From: Lophium mytilinum
Taxonomy: Eukaryota; Ascomycota; Dothideomycetes; Mytilinidiales; Mytilinidiaceae
Direction of reading: 5' to 3'
Assembly (NCBI GenBank): GCA_010093605.1
Contig: MU004192.1
Coordinates: 881,774 to 945,773, forward strand
DNA: 64,000 nt
Shown here: in pieces, positions 22,905-34,621 of the stretch
Position numbering within the stretch: the first letter of the stretch is position 1
Layout of the letters: each line of letters begins with the position of its first letter
Made by a program: the position numbers and the translations under genes
Notes under the pieces: model-generated
What the model was told of the DNA's origin: nothing
What the model saw: the letters and a program-made list of their open reading frames with translations, nothing else
Databases searched by the model: none

Positions 22905-25558
22905 ATGAATGGGGACCTGAGCCTCTCGCAGAGCCTCGGGGGCCTGCGGATCGCCAATCCCGACGACGACAACGACTCGCCGTCGCCGCCGCTGTCGCGC
23001 CCCCAGGACCAAGACGCCCAGCTACGCCCACCATCGCAATCATCCTCCAGCACCGTGACGGAGCAGCAGAGAGGTGCTGTTCCGCCGCAGCTGCTGTCAG
23101 AGCCCCCGCCCTCCTCTTCCCTCGGCTTCGACCCGAATACCTACTCCCACAGCGCCCACTCGGTGCCCTCGAGCACCCCTCCGATGCAGCCTGCTGTGGA
23201 GCAAGCCTATGCTACGCGCCTTAGCCATCGACAATCCATGCCGCTGGCCCACCAAGCTCAGCAGCAGGCCCAGCTGCCTCAGTATGCGGCTGCCACTACG
23301 AGCCAACCGCGGAATTACCCTGCAGCTGCGATACCGCAGGGCCGACCTCAGTCCAGCTTCTACAGCCACGGCAACCTTTCCGGCTCCGGCATAGTCAACA
23401 ACGGCACATACCGATACAACGATGATGCAATGATGGGGCCGAGTGCAGACATCAGGAGGACAAGCAGCTCGAGGGTGGCACCGCCTGTCATGCACGGCAG
23501 CATACCCTCGAGAGAGATGAGCAAAAGCAATAGAGGATACCGACAGCCTGGCCCCGGGCCGCTGCCAGGTGGAAATGGACCCGCTCCACCACGCAGGAGT
23601 TCGCGTCGGGAACCGATGCACGATCATTACGGTGTCAGTCCACCAGTGATAGGCCAGGGAATCAATTCTCCATACAATGTGGACGGGGGTCCATTACCTA
23701 GTAGCGAAGAGTGGAAAGAAAAAGGCGCTTCAGTCAGCATGCGACAGGAAGTTGATTCGAATGGGAAGCCAGTTGTAAGAGTTGTGAAGAAGGGCGTGAA
23801 AGATTTCAATTTTGGGCGGACACTAGGAGAGGGTTCATACAGCACAGTGTTGGCTGCAACCGACAGGCAAACGTTACGAGAGTACGCTATCAAAGTCTTG
23901 GACAAACGGCACATCATCAAGGAAAAGAAGGTCAAATACGTCAACATCGAAAAGGACACACTCAATCGACTCACAGAGCATCCGGGCATCGTCCGGCTCT
24001 ACTACACATTTCAAGACGAGCGTTCGTTATATTTCGTGCTGGATTTGGCTAGCGGAGGGGAGCTCTTGGGGTTTCTCAAGAAGATGACCACATTCGATGT
24101 GGAATGCACGAGGTTTTACGGTGCTCAAATCCTTGATGCTATCGACTACATGCACTCCCGAGGAGTGATACACCGAGATCTCAAACCCGAGAACGTGCTG
24201 CTGGACGACCAAATGCACGTGAAAATAACCGACTTCGGAACCGCAAAGATTCTTGATACTTCAAATTTAAACGGGATCGGATCAGTGTTAGGAGATCCGC
24301 TGAGCGGTATGCAGTCAGACAGGGCGGTCTCGTTTGTAGGGACGGCAGAATACGTCAGCCCGGAGTTACTAACAGACAAAAACGCCTGCAAAGCTAGCGA
24401 CTTATGGGCATTTGGTTGTATCATTTACCAGCTTCTGGCAGGAAGGCCACCTTTCAAAGCTGGCAATGAGTATCAGACGTTCCAGAAGATCGTCGGCCTT
24501 GAATACACATTTCCGGACGGGTTTCCAGACATTGCACGGGACTTGGTTGAGAGGCTTCTCGTACTAGATCCGGCTGCACGCTTACCAATGGAACACATCA
24601 AAAACCACCAATTTTTCGACGGAATCACCTGGGGCAAAGGCCTATGGAAACAAAAGGCTCCGCGATTAAAGAGCTATGTACCGCCAGCCCAGGAGCCGAT
24701 CAGACTCAATGGCAACGGAGGTTCTTATCCACCACCAAAGTCGTCGGGCCCACCGTTAGGTACTGCTTCAAGCGGCAACCAGTTGCGCCCCCAACCAAGG
24801 CTCATTACCGAGCTTCCGCCTCCAAGTCAGCTTGACATTGAGTGGTCCCCCGTTTTGACTCGAAACAACGAACGAATCTTAAAGCTTGGGAATCTTGTAG
24901 TCACTACAAACCCTGCACCGCACAGCCCCACTTCAAAGAGTGGGGAGGCTTCATCAGATACCCCTAAGAAGTTCTCGCGTTTCTTTGGTGGCAACACAAC
25001 GAAGAAAAGGCAGCGACTAGTAATGATAACCTCTGGGGCGCGCATTATTCTAGCTGCTGCTGGCGGCGAAGAGAAGAAAACTAAGATGGAAGTATCGCTA
25101 CTAGGCGCGGGCTGTGCCTGGAAAAGCTACAAGGACTCGAAGGGTCTCACTTGTTGGTGTGTAGATACAGTACGTTCGCTTTCCCCCCTTTTCCGGCTTT
25201 TTCTAACAACATACAGAAAGATAAGCATCTTGTTTTCGAGGATCCAAAGGCCACCACAAGCGACCCCGACGGAAGCAAATACTCAGCGCAAGAATGGATC
25301 GACAACATTGAGCGTGCCAGGGAACTAGCCATATCCCAGAGTATGACGAACTCATACTCCAGCGATTCTGCATTCAACGATCTAGCATCAACAATTTCGA
25401 GTCCTGCGAGTACATTAGGCGGGGATGCCGCATTCGATGGACCCAACATCCCTACGGCAAGGCACTTAAGGAAAGAGCACGGCGATAACGACTCCATGAA
25501 AGGCCGTAAGCGCTTTAGCAGACGACACTCGAAGAACGGGCTTGCTGCCGTATTCTAA
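22905..25558 (+). CDS. PDK1-type protein kinase (Pkh family)
   Basis: Two exons, 22905-25169 and 25217-25558, give 868 residues; the 47-nt intron has GTACGT, TCTAAC and ACAG. A 300-residue disordered N-terminus precedes the kinase domain (about 300-575): GEGSYSTV loop, EYAIKVLDK lysine, HRDLKPEN near 422, DFGTAK, and SFVGTAEYVSPELL, the activation-loop form typical of PDK1. A C-terminal PH-like domain (from about 643) starts DIEWSPVLTRNNERILKLGN and continues across the intron. The family phosphorylates AGC kinases such as Ypk/Sch9/Pkc1 at the plasma membrane and acts in sphingolipid and cell-wall signalling. The ATG at 22905 is chosen because the upstream open frame has no ATG and the context CGCCATGA is good. 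Confidence 0.95.
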
Positions 25559-27263
25559 TAACCACTTCTTTGTCGACCGTGCCGCTTCCTCCTCTCGCCG
25601 GACGCATAGAACCACACTACCTCGTCATCACATCCACCTTAATTCCGATTCTCGTTGCACTGTTACCAATGTCCTTTATCATATACCTTCTCATACATCC
25701 TATCCTTTCAGCATTATTCCCAGCATCCAGTTCAACTCCATCCCAGCGCTTGGCGTCCCGGCGTTTCTCATCACCCTTACTTTCTCTTTCGTTCCGCTGC
25801 CCTATCCTCGTTGACTACCTCGCATCTGTTCCGTGTCGAAAATCAAGAAGGAAAATCTGGAAACCTGGCATACTTTGATTCTCTAACATCTCTCCATTTC
25901 CACTTTTTCCCATACACTAATGCGCGCGCTCCGGGCCCACGTGAAGCAGGGGGTTGCGGGAGGCTTCTTCAGACCGGATACCTCGGGCTTGCATGCGCTT
26001 CTGGGTCTGGTCTGAAATTTTGTGGGGCTTTATATATCTCGTTTGTGGGGTGTTGAATATGGTTACAGGGGTCGAGCGAATTGCACGCGCAGGCGACAAC
26101 GCGGGAGTTGGCGGTGTTGCGCATACGGGCTTTTTTGTATCTAGTCTGGACTTCCGAGATAGAAGGGAGAAGACGAAGCAGGCTCTTGATGTTTAATTTG
26201 TTGACTCGACTCCTGTATGTGAGACTCCTTGTGTCTTGTGGCTAGCCCAGCATCTGAAGTTTACGTTTTTTCCGGTTGGAAGACGTAAACGACACGCCGC
26301 AATCAGTGTCGAACTGAACTACGCATCGTGATTTCTCTGCAAGAGCTAGCGCCATGGGATATAGCAGCTACTCTAGCATACTCCATATTAAGAAAGAGAG
26401 CAGTAAATTCAATATGGCGCTACATCCGAGCCGTAACATTATTCTTTTACCATCGCCTAGGCTATGGATAGAGCTTCAGGACTCTGTTCTGCTACTACCC
26501 CGCCTTCTTTTTATCCGCAGTCCATGATATGGCGTTTGCTCTTCCTTCAGTCTTAATCTCTAGCTACCCAGACCCTTATTGACAACCCTAAGGGCTGCGC
26601 TCGAGGGGCTAGCACGTGACAAGATACCTGTTTGGGCAGGTCTTGGCAGTGCGCAGAAAGTATGGCAGGCCGAGAAGGTTGCGCCCAAATTGTAGCCAGT
26701 TTAACCGGAACCTAAAATCCCCCCCCTTTAAAATAGCTACAATCTGGGCGCAACCCTCTCTGCAAGTGCCTTCTGTTACATGTATAGGGCTATGATTCAG
26801 CCTTGCAGATGGGGCAACAGACCATACCATCTCGTGCAGTCAGCTCGTCCAGCTGCATGCTTCTTATAAGATGTTAAATTTCCGCGAAAACATCCTCTTG
26901 CGGACTTATCTTTTCACTTCCAATGCAAATTGGGTCAACCAATGTCCCTTCTCTCTCTTTTGCGAGCCTTCTGGATTTCGTCATGGATCCCAAACTCTCA
27001 TTCAACCCTCAAAATGTCATCTCGAACTCGAAACGCCTCCCAATTAGCTCAATAGAGTTTCTCCGGGGATAAGATAATTAATTCTCGCGTTCTTTCCTTG
27101 ACACGTCTCTCAGAATAGACGTGTGTGCACCTTTTTTTTACTGCCTGCGGTGATTCGAACTATTCTTAAGAATTCGAATACATTCTTATCAGAGAGCTTG
27201 CTGTTACAAAGCGTAACCAATGGTATCAAACCCCCCAACCTCTCCCCTCCCGCGCTCTCCACC
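25559..27263. other. Intergenic between convergent genes
   Basis: About 1.7 kb between the 3' ends of the kinase and P450 genes. It contains the inverted repeat listed separately and no supported gene. Confidence 0.45.
26674..26758. repeat. Imperfect inverted repeat with ~37-nt spacer
   Basis: The arms 26674-26697 and 26735-26758 are 24 nt each and match as reverse complements at 21 positions (core GGTTGCGCCCA...ATTGTAGC). The three differences are all transitions. The spacer contains a run of C and a TTTAAA. It could be a hairpin, a small transposon remnant or a foldback element. Confidence 0.55.
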
Positions 27264-28882
27264 TCACGCCTTCTCCAACTCCTCAAACCTTACCCTCAAC
27301 CCCATCGGCGCCAACAGGCCACCAGGGGTAAACTTCACCGTCACCCCATCTTCCAAACTCAACCTACTCCTTCTTACGCACTCCACCACCGCAACTCTAA
27401 GCTCCACCATCGCAACCCCCTGTCCCAAGCACGCCCGCCGTCCCCCATGGAACGGCACATACTTCCCTCTCGCCGTCCATTTCCGCATGTTCGCGTGCAT
27501 CTCCTCAGTGCTTCCTCCCCATCGCTCCGGCTTGAACTCCTCCGCATCCGCGCCCCACGCCGCCGTGTCCCTGTGCGCGCCTGTAGCCGTCCAGCCTACG
27601 TACGCGTCTTTCGGGATCTGGATATTGGACGGGCCGAGAGTGGCTGCGGCGGTGGTACACCGGTTTAGCAGCTGCGGGATGGGTGGGTAGAGACGGAGTG
27701 TTTCGAGGAGGAAGGAGGTGAGTAGTGGGCTCGCTTTCATGTTCGCGATATCCGTGGTAGCGTCGGGCGATGGAGAAGAGAATTCGGCGCGGAGGGCGGA
27801 TTGGAGGTGGGGGTGGGCGGCGAGGAGGTAGAGGCAGGTGTTGAGGCCTTGTTGGACGTTTTCGTGGCCCGCTATGAAAGTGATCTTCAGATTGTCGCCT
27901 GTGTTGCGTGTTAGATCGGTGTGAAGGGGAAGGGAGGTGGGAAAGGGGCGCACGGAATTGCTGCTCTGTCCATGTTCCGTCTGCTTTAGCTCGCTTCATG
28001 AGGGAGATGAGTCGGTCGTCGTCTTCTGGGAAGTCTTTGGTTTGCTCGAGGACGGTGGTGACGAGCTCGTTTTCGAATTCGTGCACGAGGGCTCTGGCTT
28101 TTGTTCGGGATTCGATGGGGAATTTGTCGAGGAAGGGCGCGACGAGGAAGAGAGGCTTGAAGATCTGGACTTTGAGCTGGGAGTGGATGGCGTGGATGCG
28201 GGGGGTGTCTGAGTCGAGTGTCTGGTGGTGAATTAGCACCACGGTTGGGCCCTACATTGAACGCAATTGCCATCATTGATGTGGTTAGGTATATACCCAC
28301 TTTGAAATCCGTTCCCAGCACTGTCTCTCCAAGAGTCTGCATCGCAAACCTCTGAATAAATGGGTTCACCATCACACCCTTTCCCTGTGGCAGCTTTCTC
28401 TGCGCCTCCAACATCAACCCCACGAACTTCCCTGCATTTTTCTGGATCCCCTGAAAGTCGAAATCTTGCCGTTGCAACCCCGGCTGCATGACCGTACGAT
28501 AGCTCTTCCACGTCTCCCCATGTGCTGAGATAACGTTATCCCCTGTGAACGCCGCAAGTACGCTATATGGTATCTTCTTCTGGTTCCCACTCTTCGCATA
28601 GACGTCCTCATGCTTCAGTACTTCAAAGAGAAGCTCAGGGCGTTGAACGAGGATGTTCCAGCGGCCGCCGAAGAAGTAGTTGACAGCGCCGTGGGCAGTG
28701 ATGGAGGGCTTGATATACTGGGCGTATATTTCAAGTTGGTCAAGGTTGGTAAGAAAGCCGAGGAGGGACACCCAGATGGGAATGGTGGGGATGTTGCGAG
28801 GGAAGTTTGAGGGGGGAGAGAGGGCACGGTGGAGCAGGAGAGCCAGAGTGACGAGGACGCCGGCTATGACTAGGAGAGCCAT
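27264..28882 (-). CDS. Cytochrome P450, DIT2-like, of the isocyanide cluster
   Basis: Three exons, 28882-28301, 28221-27954 and 27898-27264, give 494 residues. An N-terminal membrane anchor (MALLVIAGVLVTLALLLHRA) places it on the ER. The I-helix reads FIAGHENVQ (near 292), the K-helix ETLRLYPP (349), then FKPERW, and the haem loop FHGGRRACLG with Cys440. The I-helix Glu-Asn in place of the usual Asp/Glu-Thr is the form I associate with CYP56/DIT2-type enzymes. In yeast DIT2 couples N-formyltyrosine made with DIT1. Here the enzyme sits in the same group as an MFS exporter and a DIT1-type synthase, so oxidation of a tyrosine- or valine-derived isocyanide or formyl product is the likely job. Donors are GTGGGT and GTGCGC. 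Confidence 0.93.
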
Positions 28883-29026
28883 GTTCTAGTGAAGAGGATG
28901 ACAAAATCTGATTATGAAAGAATCGACGAGAACAGAAGGGAACAAATATCAAGGGCCGAAGAGCGAGCATATGGGACTAGACACTATGAAAAAATGATAG
29001 GGACGCTTTGATATATTAACAAGGAC

Positions 29027-29611
29027 TTACGCGCGGGAAGCATCATCGGAGACCCCACCAGCCCCATGCAGCATATCCCCTGCAAGAAACATGATTACGG
29101 TGTCAGTCATGCACAGCACGACTTCCTTCAGCCCCCAGGGTTTTGCATCCCCAGCTAGCCATGGTAAATCGGAGCGTCCAGCTCCCACGTCGCCAAGTAG
29201 TAAGCGGTGAGCTCGGGCGTTTGCGCTTAGACGCCCAGCTGAGTAGGGCGGTGCCTGCATGCCAAGAGCGTCCGCGGCCTCGACGTTTCGAAGATAAGCT
29301 GGGGCTGAAAAGCTACCTCTGATGCTAGTCTGCGATGCTTTTTGCATTGAGAGCGGTCTCGCCGTGGACATTATCGAGGCAAGAGGCGAAGTGCTTGGCA
29401 GGCTTTGTGAACACTCTTCTAGATGTCTTACATAATTTCTGAATAAGTGAGATTGAAATTGAGTGAATGATGATACATTACTGTGCTTTGTTGGTAATCG
29501 CGGTATTATGAGAGTATACATATAAATGATGTCTACAACGAATCCCAGAACGCCGACTATGCAGATCGCTAAGTTCAAAGCTCTTATATAGACGCCACTG
29601 CTTGCCCTCAT
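29027..29611 (-). CDS. Possible small membrane protein overlapping the MFS stop
   Basis: An open frame of 194 residues starts at an ATG whose TG is the start of the MFS gene's TGA stop (ATGA overlap). It has one hydrophobic segment at the N-terminus (ALNLAICIVGVLGFVVDII) and a soluble Ala/Leu-rich remainder ending GAGGVSDDASRA. Codon choice looks like coding DNA, especially in the distal half. I recognise no domain. It lies between the exporter and the P450, on the same strand, 144 bp before the P450 start. It may be a separate gene, part of an unseen spliced gene, or chance; an internal GTAATG-TTCAG intron changes the frame to an early stop. Confidence 0.4.
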   Translation of the reverse strand: MRASSGVYIRALNLAICIVGVLGFVVDIIYMYTLIIPRLPTKHSNVSSFTQFQSHLFRNYVRHLEECSQSLPSTSPLASIMSTARPLSMQKASQTSIRGSFSAPAYLRNVEAADALGMQAPPYSAGRLSANARAHRLLLGDVGAGRSDLPWLAGDAKPWGLKEVVLCMTDTVIMFLAGDMLHGAGGVSDDASRA

Positions 29612-31460
29612 CTCTGAATCGTCGACGGCGCCAGACTGACCGCTGACACTCCAGCAGCTCCCTGACCTACACTCGGCGCCGCTTTTGCTTTTTCTGCGGC
29701 TATCTCGTCGTCTATCCTCTTCCTCCAGCCTGGCCCGTACCAAATGAGGACGATCACCATCAGAATACAGCTCATATCTAGAGCTGCCAGGCCGCGAAAG
29801 GTCCATCCAATCCCGATCTTTGTCACTATAGGGTCGATTACCAGCGAAGCCAACGACGCGGCTGGATTGCGGAAGAGACTAGCAATGGCCACAAGAGTGG
29901 CGGCTTGCCCTGGCTTAGCTAATGTCATGTACGTTGTGTTTGTCGCAAAGACCCAGCTCATGCTAAAGCCGACCACGGCTGTCGCCGTGAGCACAACGGC
30001 AGGGTGGAACGCAAAGTAGCAGGACCATCCGTAGAGCTCGATGCCGATCGGGAAGAGCACCACGCCAAAGAGTTGTGATTTGATGCGGTGCTCTGGAGCA
30101 ACTTTACCATCGGGGCTCGCGCGTTGGGCGCGGGTGTGGTCCCAGTCTGAATAGCGGCCGCTGAGAAGTGACCCAGCAATCATCGAGACGCCAATAGGGA
30201 TGTATGCGACGCCAATCGCGGTTTCCGAGAAGTGATATTCGTACTTTAAACGGGTGGGGAGAGTGACAGCGACGCAGTAATAAGAGCCGAAGAGGATTGC
30301 TACGTTGATGGAGACGAGTACGATTGGTGGGTATTTGAGCAGCTTGAAAACATTCATCGCGCTTGGACGCTTCATAATTATGGTTCCTGGTGCGATAGGA
30401 GCGCGAGCATGGAAGTTGGGAAATGCGATCCAGGGTCCGTCGGCGTGGAGGGCTGAGTTCCCTACTTTTGCACGGAGTGTTTCGGGGAGGCAGAAAAGCA
30501 TCCAAACCCAGATTGCGGCACCTAGGATGGCGAGAAAGCCAAATATCCATCTCCAAGAGGTACTACCTATGATAGCGCCCCCAATGACTGGTCCGAGCAC
30601 AGGTCCGAGCTGGGGACCAAGCATGAAGCTAAGTAAATTAGTCATATGCACACGTGGCCCTGTCGCGGTGAATGGTACTAACATTGAGATAGCTCCTGCT
30701 CGGATCTTCGGCTCATACATGTCCGCGATGGTGCCTGCCCCTAGACTGGCGACGCTTGATGCGCCAGTAGCTTGCAAGATACGCAAGAAGAAGAGGGCGC
30801 CATAGTTGGCAGGAATAAAGATAAGTATGGCATTAGCGAGTACGAATATTAGAAACGATATGGTGTATAGCGGCTTCCGGCCCATGAAGTCTGCACAGGC
30901 TCCCCAAAAAAGAGGCTAAGAGAAATCAGCTGTCTGAGTAATAGGGATAAAGACCAAAATAGGCTATTCCATACTGCGATAGCAAAGACTAGCATGAAAA
31001 TGGACACTGTGGCGTTGATGGCTACTCGACTGACGTGGAAATCTATGGAGAGCTGAGGCAGAGCTGGGAGGTAGATGTTCCCGGCGACAGGAGCTAGAAA
31101 AGCAGCGGCTGTGACAATCGCAAGGAGAAATTTGCGGCGGCCATCGGAGAATGCTGTATATGGTGGCTTCTGGGGCTTCGACAACGGAGCTTCAGTCTCG
31201 CTTCGAGGGAGCAGGAGAGAGGTGTCTGAGAAGTCGCGAGCTGGCGCGGGATCGTTGGTTTCAGTCTGCGAAAGTAGAGAGACGGAAGAAGAGTTGCGGC
31301 GATGTCCAATAGCATGTTCAGGCTCAGCTGCAGGGACGGAAGAGTAGCTGGAGGAATTGCCACGATAGCCCAAGGAAGGAGTTTCATGACCAATAGTGAT
31401 GGTCGGAACTTTCTGCAGAGGATAGATTGGCTGCAGCGGAACCGAGGAGGGAGCTGCCAT
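29608..31460 (-). CDS. MFS exporter (DHA1 type, DTR1/QDR-like)
   Basis: Three exons, 31460-30975, 30915-30683 and 30628-29608, give 579 residues. A 110-residue Ser/Pro-rich cytosolic N-terminus precedes 12 predicted membrane helices. The loop 2-3 motif GACADFMGRKP and the antiporter motif C, LGPQLGPVLGPVIGGA, identify a drug:H+ antiporter of the DHA1 group. Helix 1 reads FLAPVAGNIYLPALPQL, as in QDR and the yeast dityrosine exporter DTR1. The second intron (GTTAGT to TTAG) is exactly 54 nt, free of stops and in phase; removing it restores an unbroken motif C. The gene is divergent from the isocyanide synthase and probably exports the cluster product or gives self-protection. Confidence 0.92.
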
Positions 31461-32714
31461 GGTGGAGTGACAAAATTCGGAGTAGAGAGAAGAGAGACGG
31501 AAGAGGGGAAGGGCGATAAGGCGAATAGACAGCGTATAGCTTTCACGCGGAAGTCAGACTGCCCTATAGCGGCATCATTGCCTCGACCCGCAGCATCGCT
31601 CAGCCCTCAGCCCTGTGCGGGGGGGTAGGTCCTACAGCGCACGGTAACATCGACTGGGCGTCTTGGACTCATCTCAGGCGGGCTTGGGACTCGACTTTTG
31701 CGGTGAGCATGGTGAGACGGCGGCTAGCTAGCAGACGGCGAGGAAAGGGCAAGCACAGCCGTATCAAGGGCCGTGGAATGCATGTCGGTCTGGAAACTAA
31801 CATTAGAGTATGCATGCATGGCTCAGGAGAACTCGGAGCGTGGGTTGCATAGCGAAGCTAAAAAGGAGCAGATCTCAGCCCCGATACCAAGCTTCAAGCC
31901 TGCCTGCTGTCTGAGCAAACGCCGAATGTTGTTGGTGGCATAGTTGTGTCGGGGAGACGCGAGAGGGAGCGGGCGGCATGAGCTGAAGTTGCCCAGCTAT
32001 TCACTGCTTGGCAGCCCCAGCCACCTTGAGCTTAGCTCCATTCTAGCACCAATCGCACGGTGCCGTTGGATACATTGCGCCAGCCACTGGTCTGAGCGCA
32101 TGCAACCCTCGCCAGTCACTAGGGACCTGTGTGGGCTAGCTGCCAAGTAGGGCTGTAATCCTACGATTTGCTAAGACGAGCATCGGCTACGGATCATGCA
32201 ATTGGCGTAGCCGCCCTAAAACGCAACTCCACCCGTTGTAGGGCTGAGACTCCACACCGCAACCCAACCCACCTCGCGTCCCAATGCATCAAAGAACACC
32301 CGCGGCGGTGCACGCTACGGGCACTACCATAGTAAACATGGGCTTGCGGGGACCAACACGTACCGCCGACATGTCGCCGATGACAGGCTCGGCCTGCTGA
32401 ACAAACGGCGAGCTGGGCACTTGGCATTACGGCTGCAGCAAGGTGTGCGACTGGAACAGCTGGCAGGCCCTGATAGACCGCTGTGCCGGCGGGCGGTCCA
32501 GGATGCTGCGAATGCTTGTCACTGCTCTAAATCCGACCTGGGGGTGAGGCTGAAGCCATGGGGTGCTAGAATGCACCTTCGGGCATAGGTATATAGTTTC
32601 CTGAAGCAGACCAAGACTATCCTTTATCAAACTCACCATCTATCATCTTCTCTTCGCTTTTACTACTCATCAATCGCTTGATTTCTGTTCAATTCCTCCT
32701 ATACTACCGCAATA
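31461..32714. promoter_or_regulatory. Divergent promoter of exporter and isocyanide synthase
   Basis: A 1254-bp gap between divergently transcribed cluster genes. A TATATAG lies at about 32590-32596, 119 bp upstream of the synthase ATG, followed by a C/T-rich leader typical of fungal promoters. No ORF of coding character. I did not find a convincing regulator palindrome by eye. Confidence 0.45.
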
Positions 32715-34621
32715 ATGGTCGAAGTCAAGCGTGGTGATTCCCCTTATCATCAGATCCGTGCCCAATACACTCGCGACGCTGAAGGCAAATTGCTCGCCGT
32801 CTTTGGCCCAGAAGCTCTTTTAGTCGAAAAGGACTGGGAAACGTACTGGGGGAGATTTGTCCAGCCCAATGCCACTGCCAGCAAACGAGCCATCACTACA
32901 ATCAGCTCCTCTCTCACAGCCTTCGAGGTCGACAATCCTACAGGCGTCATCGCCGAACCCCTAGACTCCAGTTCTGTCACACCGTCACAAACAATTGAAA
33001 TATGGGAAACCCAGCTCGAGGACGAGACACAGATTCGTGGCCTCCTGAAGCTCCCCAACTCATACTTCAAGAAGCCAGTCACCGACGCTGTTGCTGAGTG
33101 GGCTGTTTCGCTGGTCTTGAAGACGGCGAGACTTGCACATTGCCAACCTCTACCGGAAGAAGATGAGAAAGCGATGAACCTAGCCAACACCATCACCGAT
33201 ATCTTCTCAGACACACTACGAAACATTGCCGATGGGGATCAGTGGGACTTCGGAGGCCGCGATTACTTCAGGGACAGGATACTTCTCTTCACATCTCGAA
33301 AGCAGAGGATCGATATGATTCTTCCTGCGTTCCCGTGCAAGTCTTCTTCTCTGAACAAGGTGGCAGGAACTCGCCCGGATAAAGGCGAGGAGCTGGGCCT
33401 AAGAGGCCTGTATCTTTTCGTGAAGGATATCGAGAAGATTTACCCTCCGGGCGCATGCTGCTTTATCGCATCTGATGGTCACGTCTTCAGTGACAACAGT
33501 AAGCACATTCAAACGTTTCCGGTAGCAAGATGCTAACCTCACCAGTCGGTGTCGATGACGAAGTAGTAGACACCTACAGCTCCCAGCTCATCGAAATGAA
33601 GGACGCCATGTTAGGCCCCGAATCGAACCGCATTGGCTTCTTCGGCCTACCCGCCCTCTTCGCTCTCGGCGAACTCAACGCTCCTACATCTGCGGTTGCT
33701 AAACTCGACCTCCCCAATTATGTCAATACCAAACACACCGAGGACGCCAACCTGTGCCGTAAGCTCATGGTACATGCTTTCGGCATCGACGGCTCAGCGC
33801 TCCGCAACAAAATTGAAAGCGGCGATAAGGCAGCACTAGCCCTCTACCGCGGGTTCACACGCTTCATGCTTGAGGACCTCTCCCACAACGGCTTCATGAT
33901 GTCGAAATCCAAGTCCCAGCAGAAGAAACTCGCTGCCAAAATTGCTTTTGAGATGCTCAAGCGCAACCAAGCTTACTCCAATCTTTGCGAGCTCCTCTTC
34001 CCCGCCTCCGTCCGCCTCTCCATCCACGCCCACGTCAATTCCGGTCCCAAGTTTGGCTGTAACCTTCTTTCACGTTTTAACTGCCGCACCACCGCCTCCC
34101 TGCTTGACTACTCCCCTGAGAAAACAGACGACCTCCTGCATGTGCCCACCCCCTGGCACAACACGATGGTCAAGATGGCGCCCCAAGATGGCTTCCTCCT
34201 TATCAAAGCCTGCCTTGTGCATGAAGCCATTGGCGAGGGCAAATACACCTCCGCCTGGGTCGAGTCCAACCTAACTACCGGTGAGGGCGGGTACTTCCTC
34301 CTGACATCTACCACGCCCAAGGCCCGCAAGATCAGTCTCGCACAGAAGGTCAACTCGCGCATTATCCCTTCGTTACGTCTGGCAACCAACTTCTCTCTGT
34401 CTGCAGAACGCAGGAAGGCACTCATCGACGACGAGACATTCTCGCCTGGCGGTGCTGCGGCGCAGGCAATGCTGTTCTCGGCAAATGAGCAGAAGCTGGT
34501 GCTTGAGCGAAGGGAGAGCATGGGGATCAAGAGTGCGGGCATCAAAAGCCCGACCAGCCATAGTCCGTTTGGAAGTGGAGTAGGGAGTTTGGCGAGGAGG
34601 TTTACGACGATGAGGGTCTAG
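32715..34621 (+). CDS. Isocyanide synthase / DIT1-PvcA family
   Basis: Two exons, 32715-33498 and 33546-34621 (47-nt intron with GTAAGC, GCTAAC, ACCAG), give 619 residues. The DIT1/PvcA family converts an amino acid, usually L-Tyr, Trp or Val, to an N-formyl or isocyanide product. Family blocks seen: RIDMILPAFPCKSSS (near 200), PDKGEELGLRGL, YPPGACCFIASDGHVFSDN, and RLSIHAHVNSGPKFG (near 416), then TPWHNTMV. A C-terminal ~90-residue Ser/Gly-rich extension has no domain. The N-terminal ~170 residues are also outside the core. It is one domain, unlike fused synthase-dioxygenase or synthase-NRPS-like proteins. It is divergent from an exporter and near a DIT2-like P450; substrate cannot be read from sequence. 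Confidence 0.93.

Noticed and set aside
22598-23224. 208-codon plus-strand ORF at the start of the kinase gene
   Set aside because: Overlaps the kinase N-terminal exon in another frame and has no domain.
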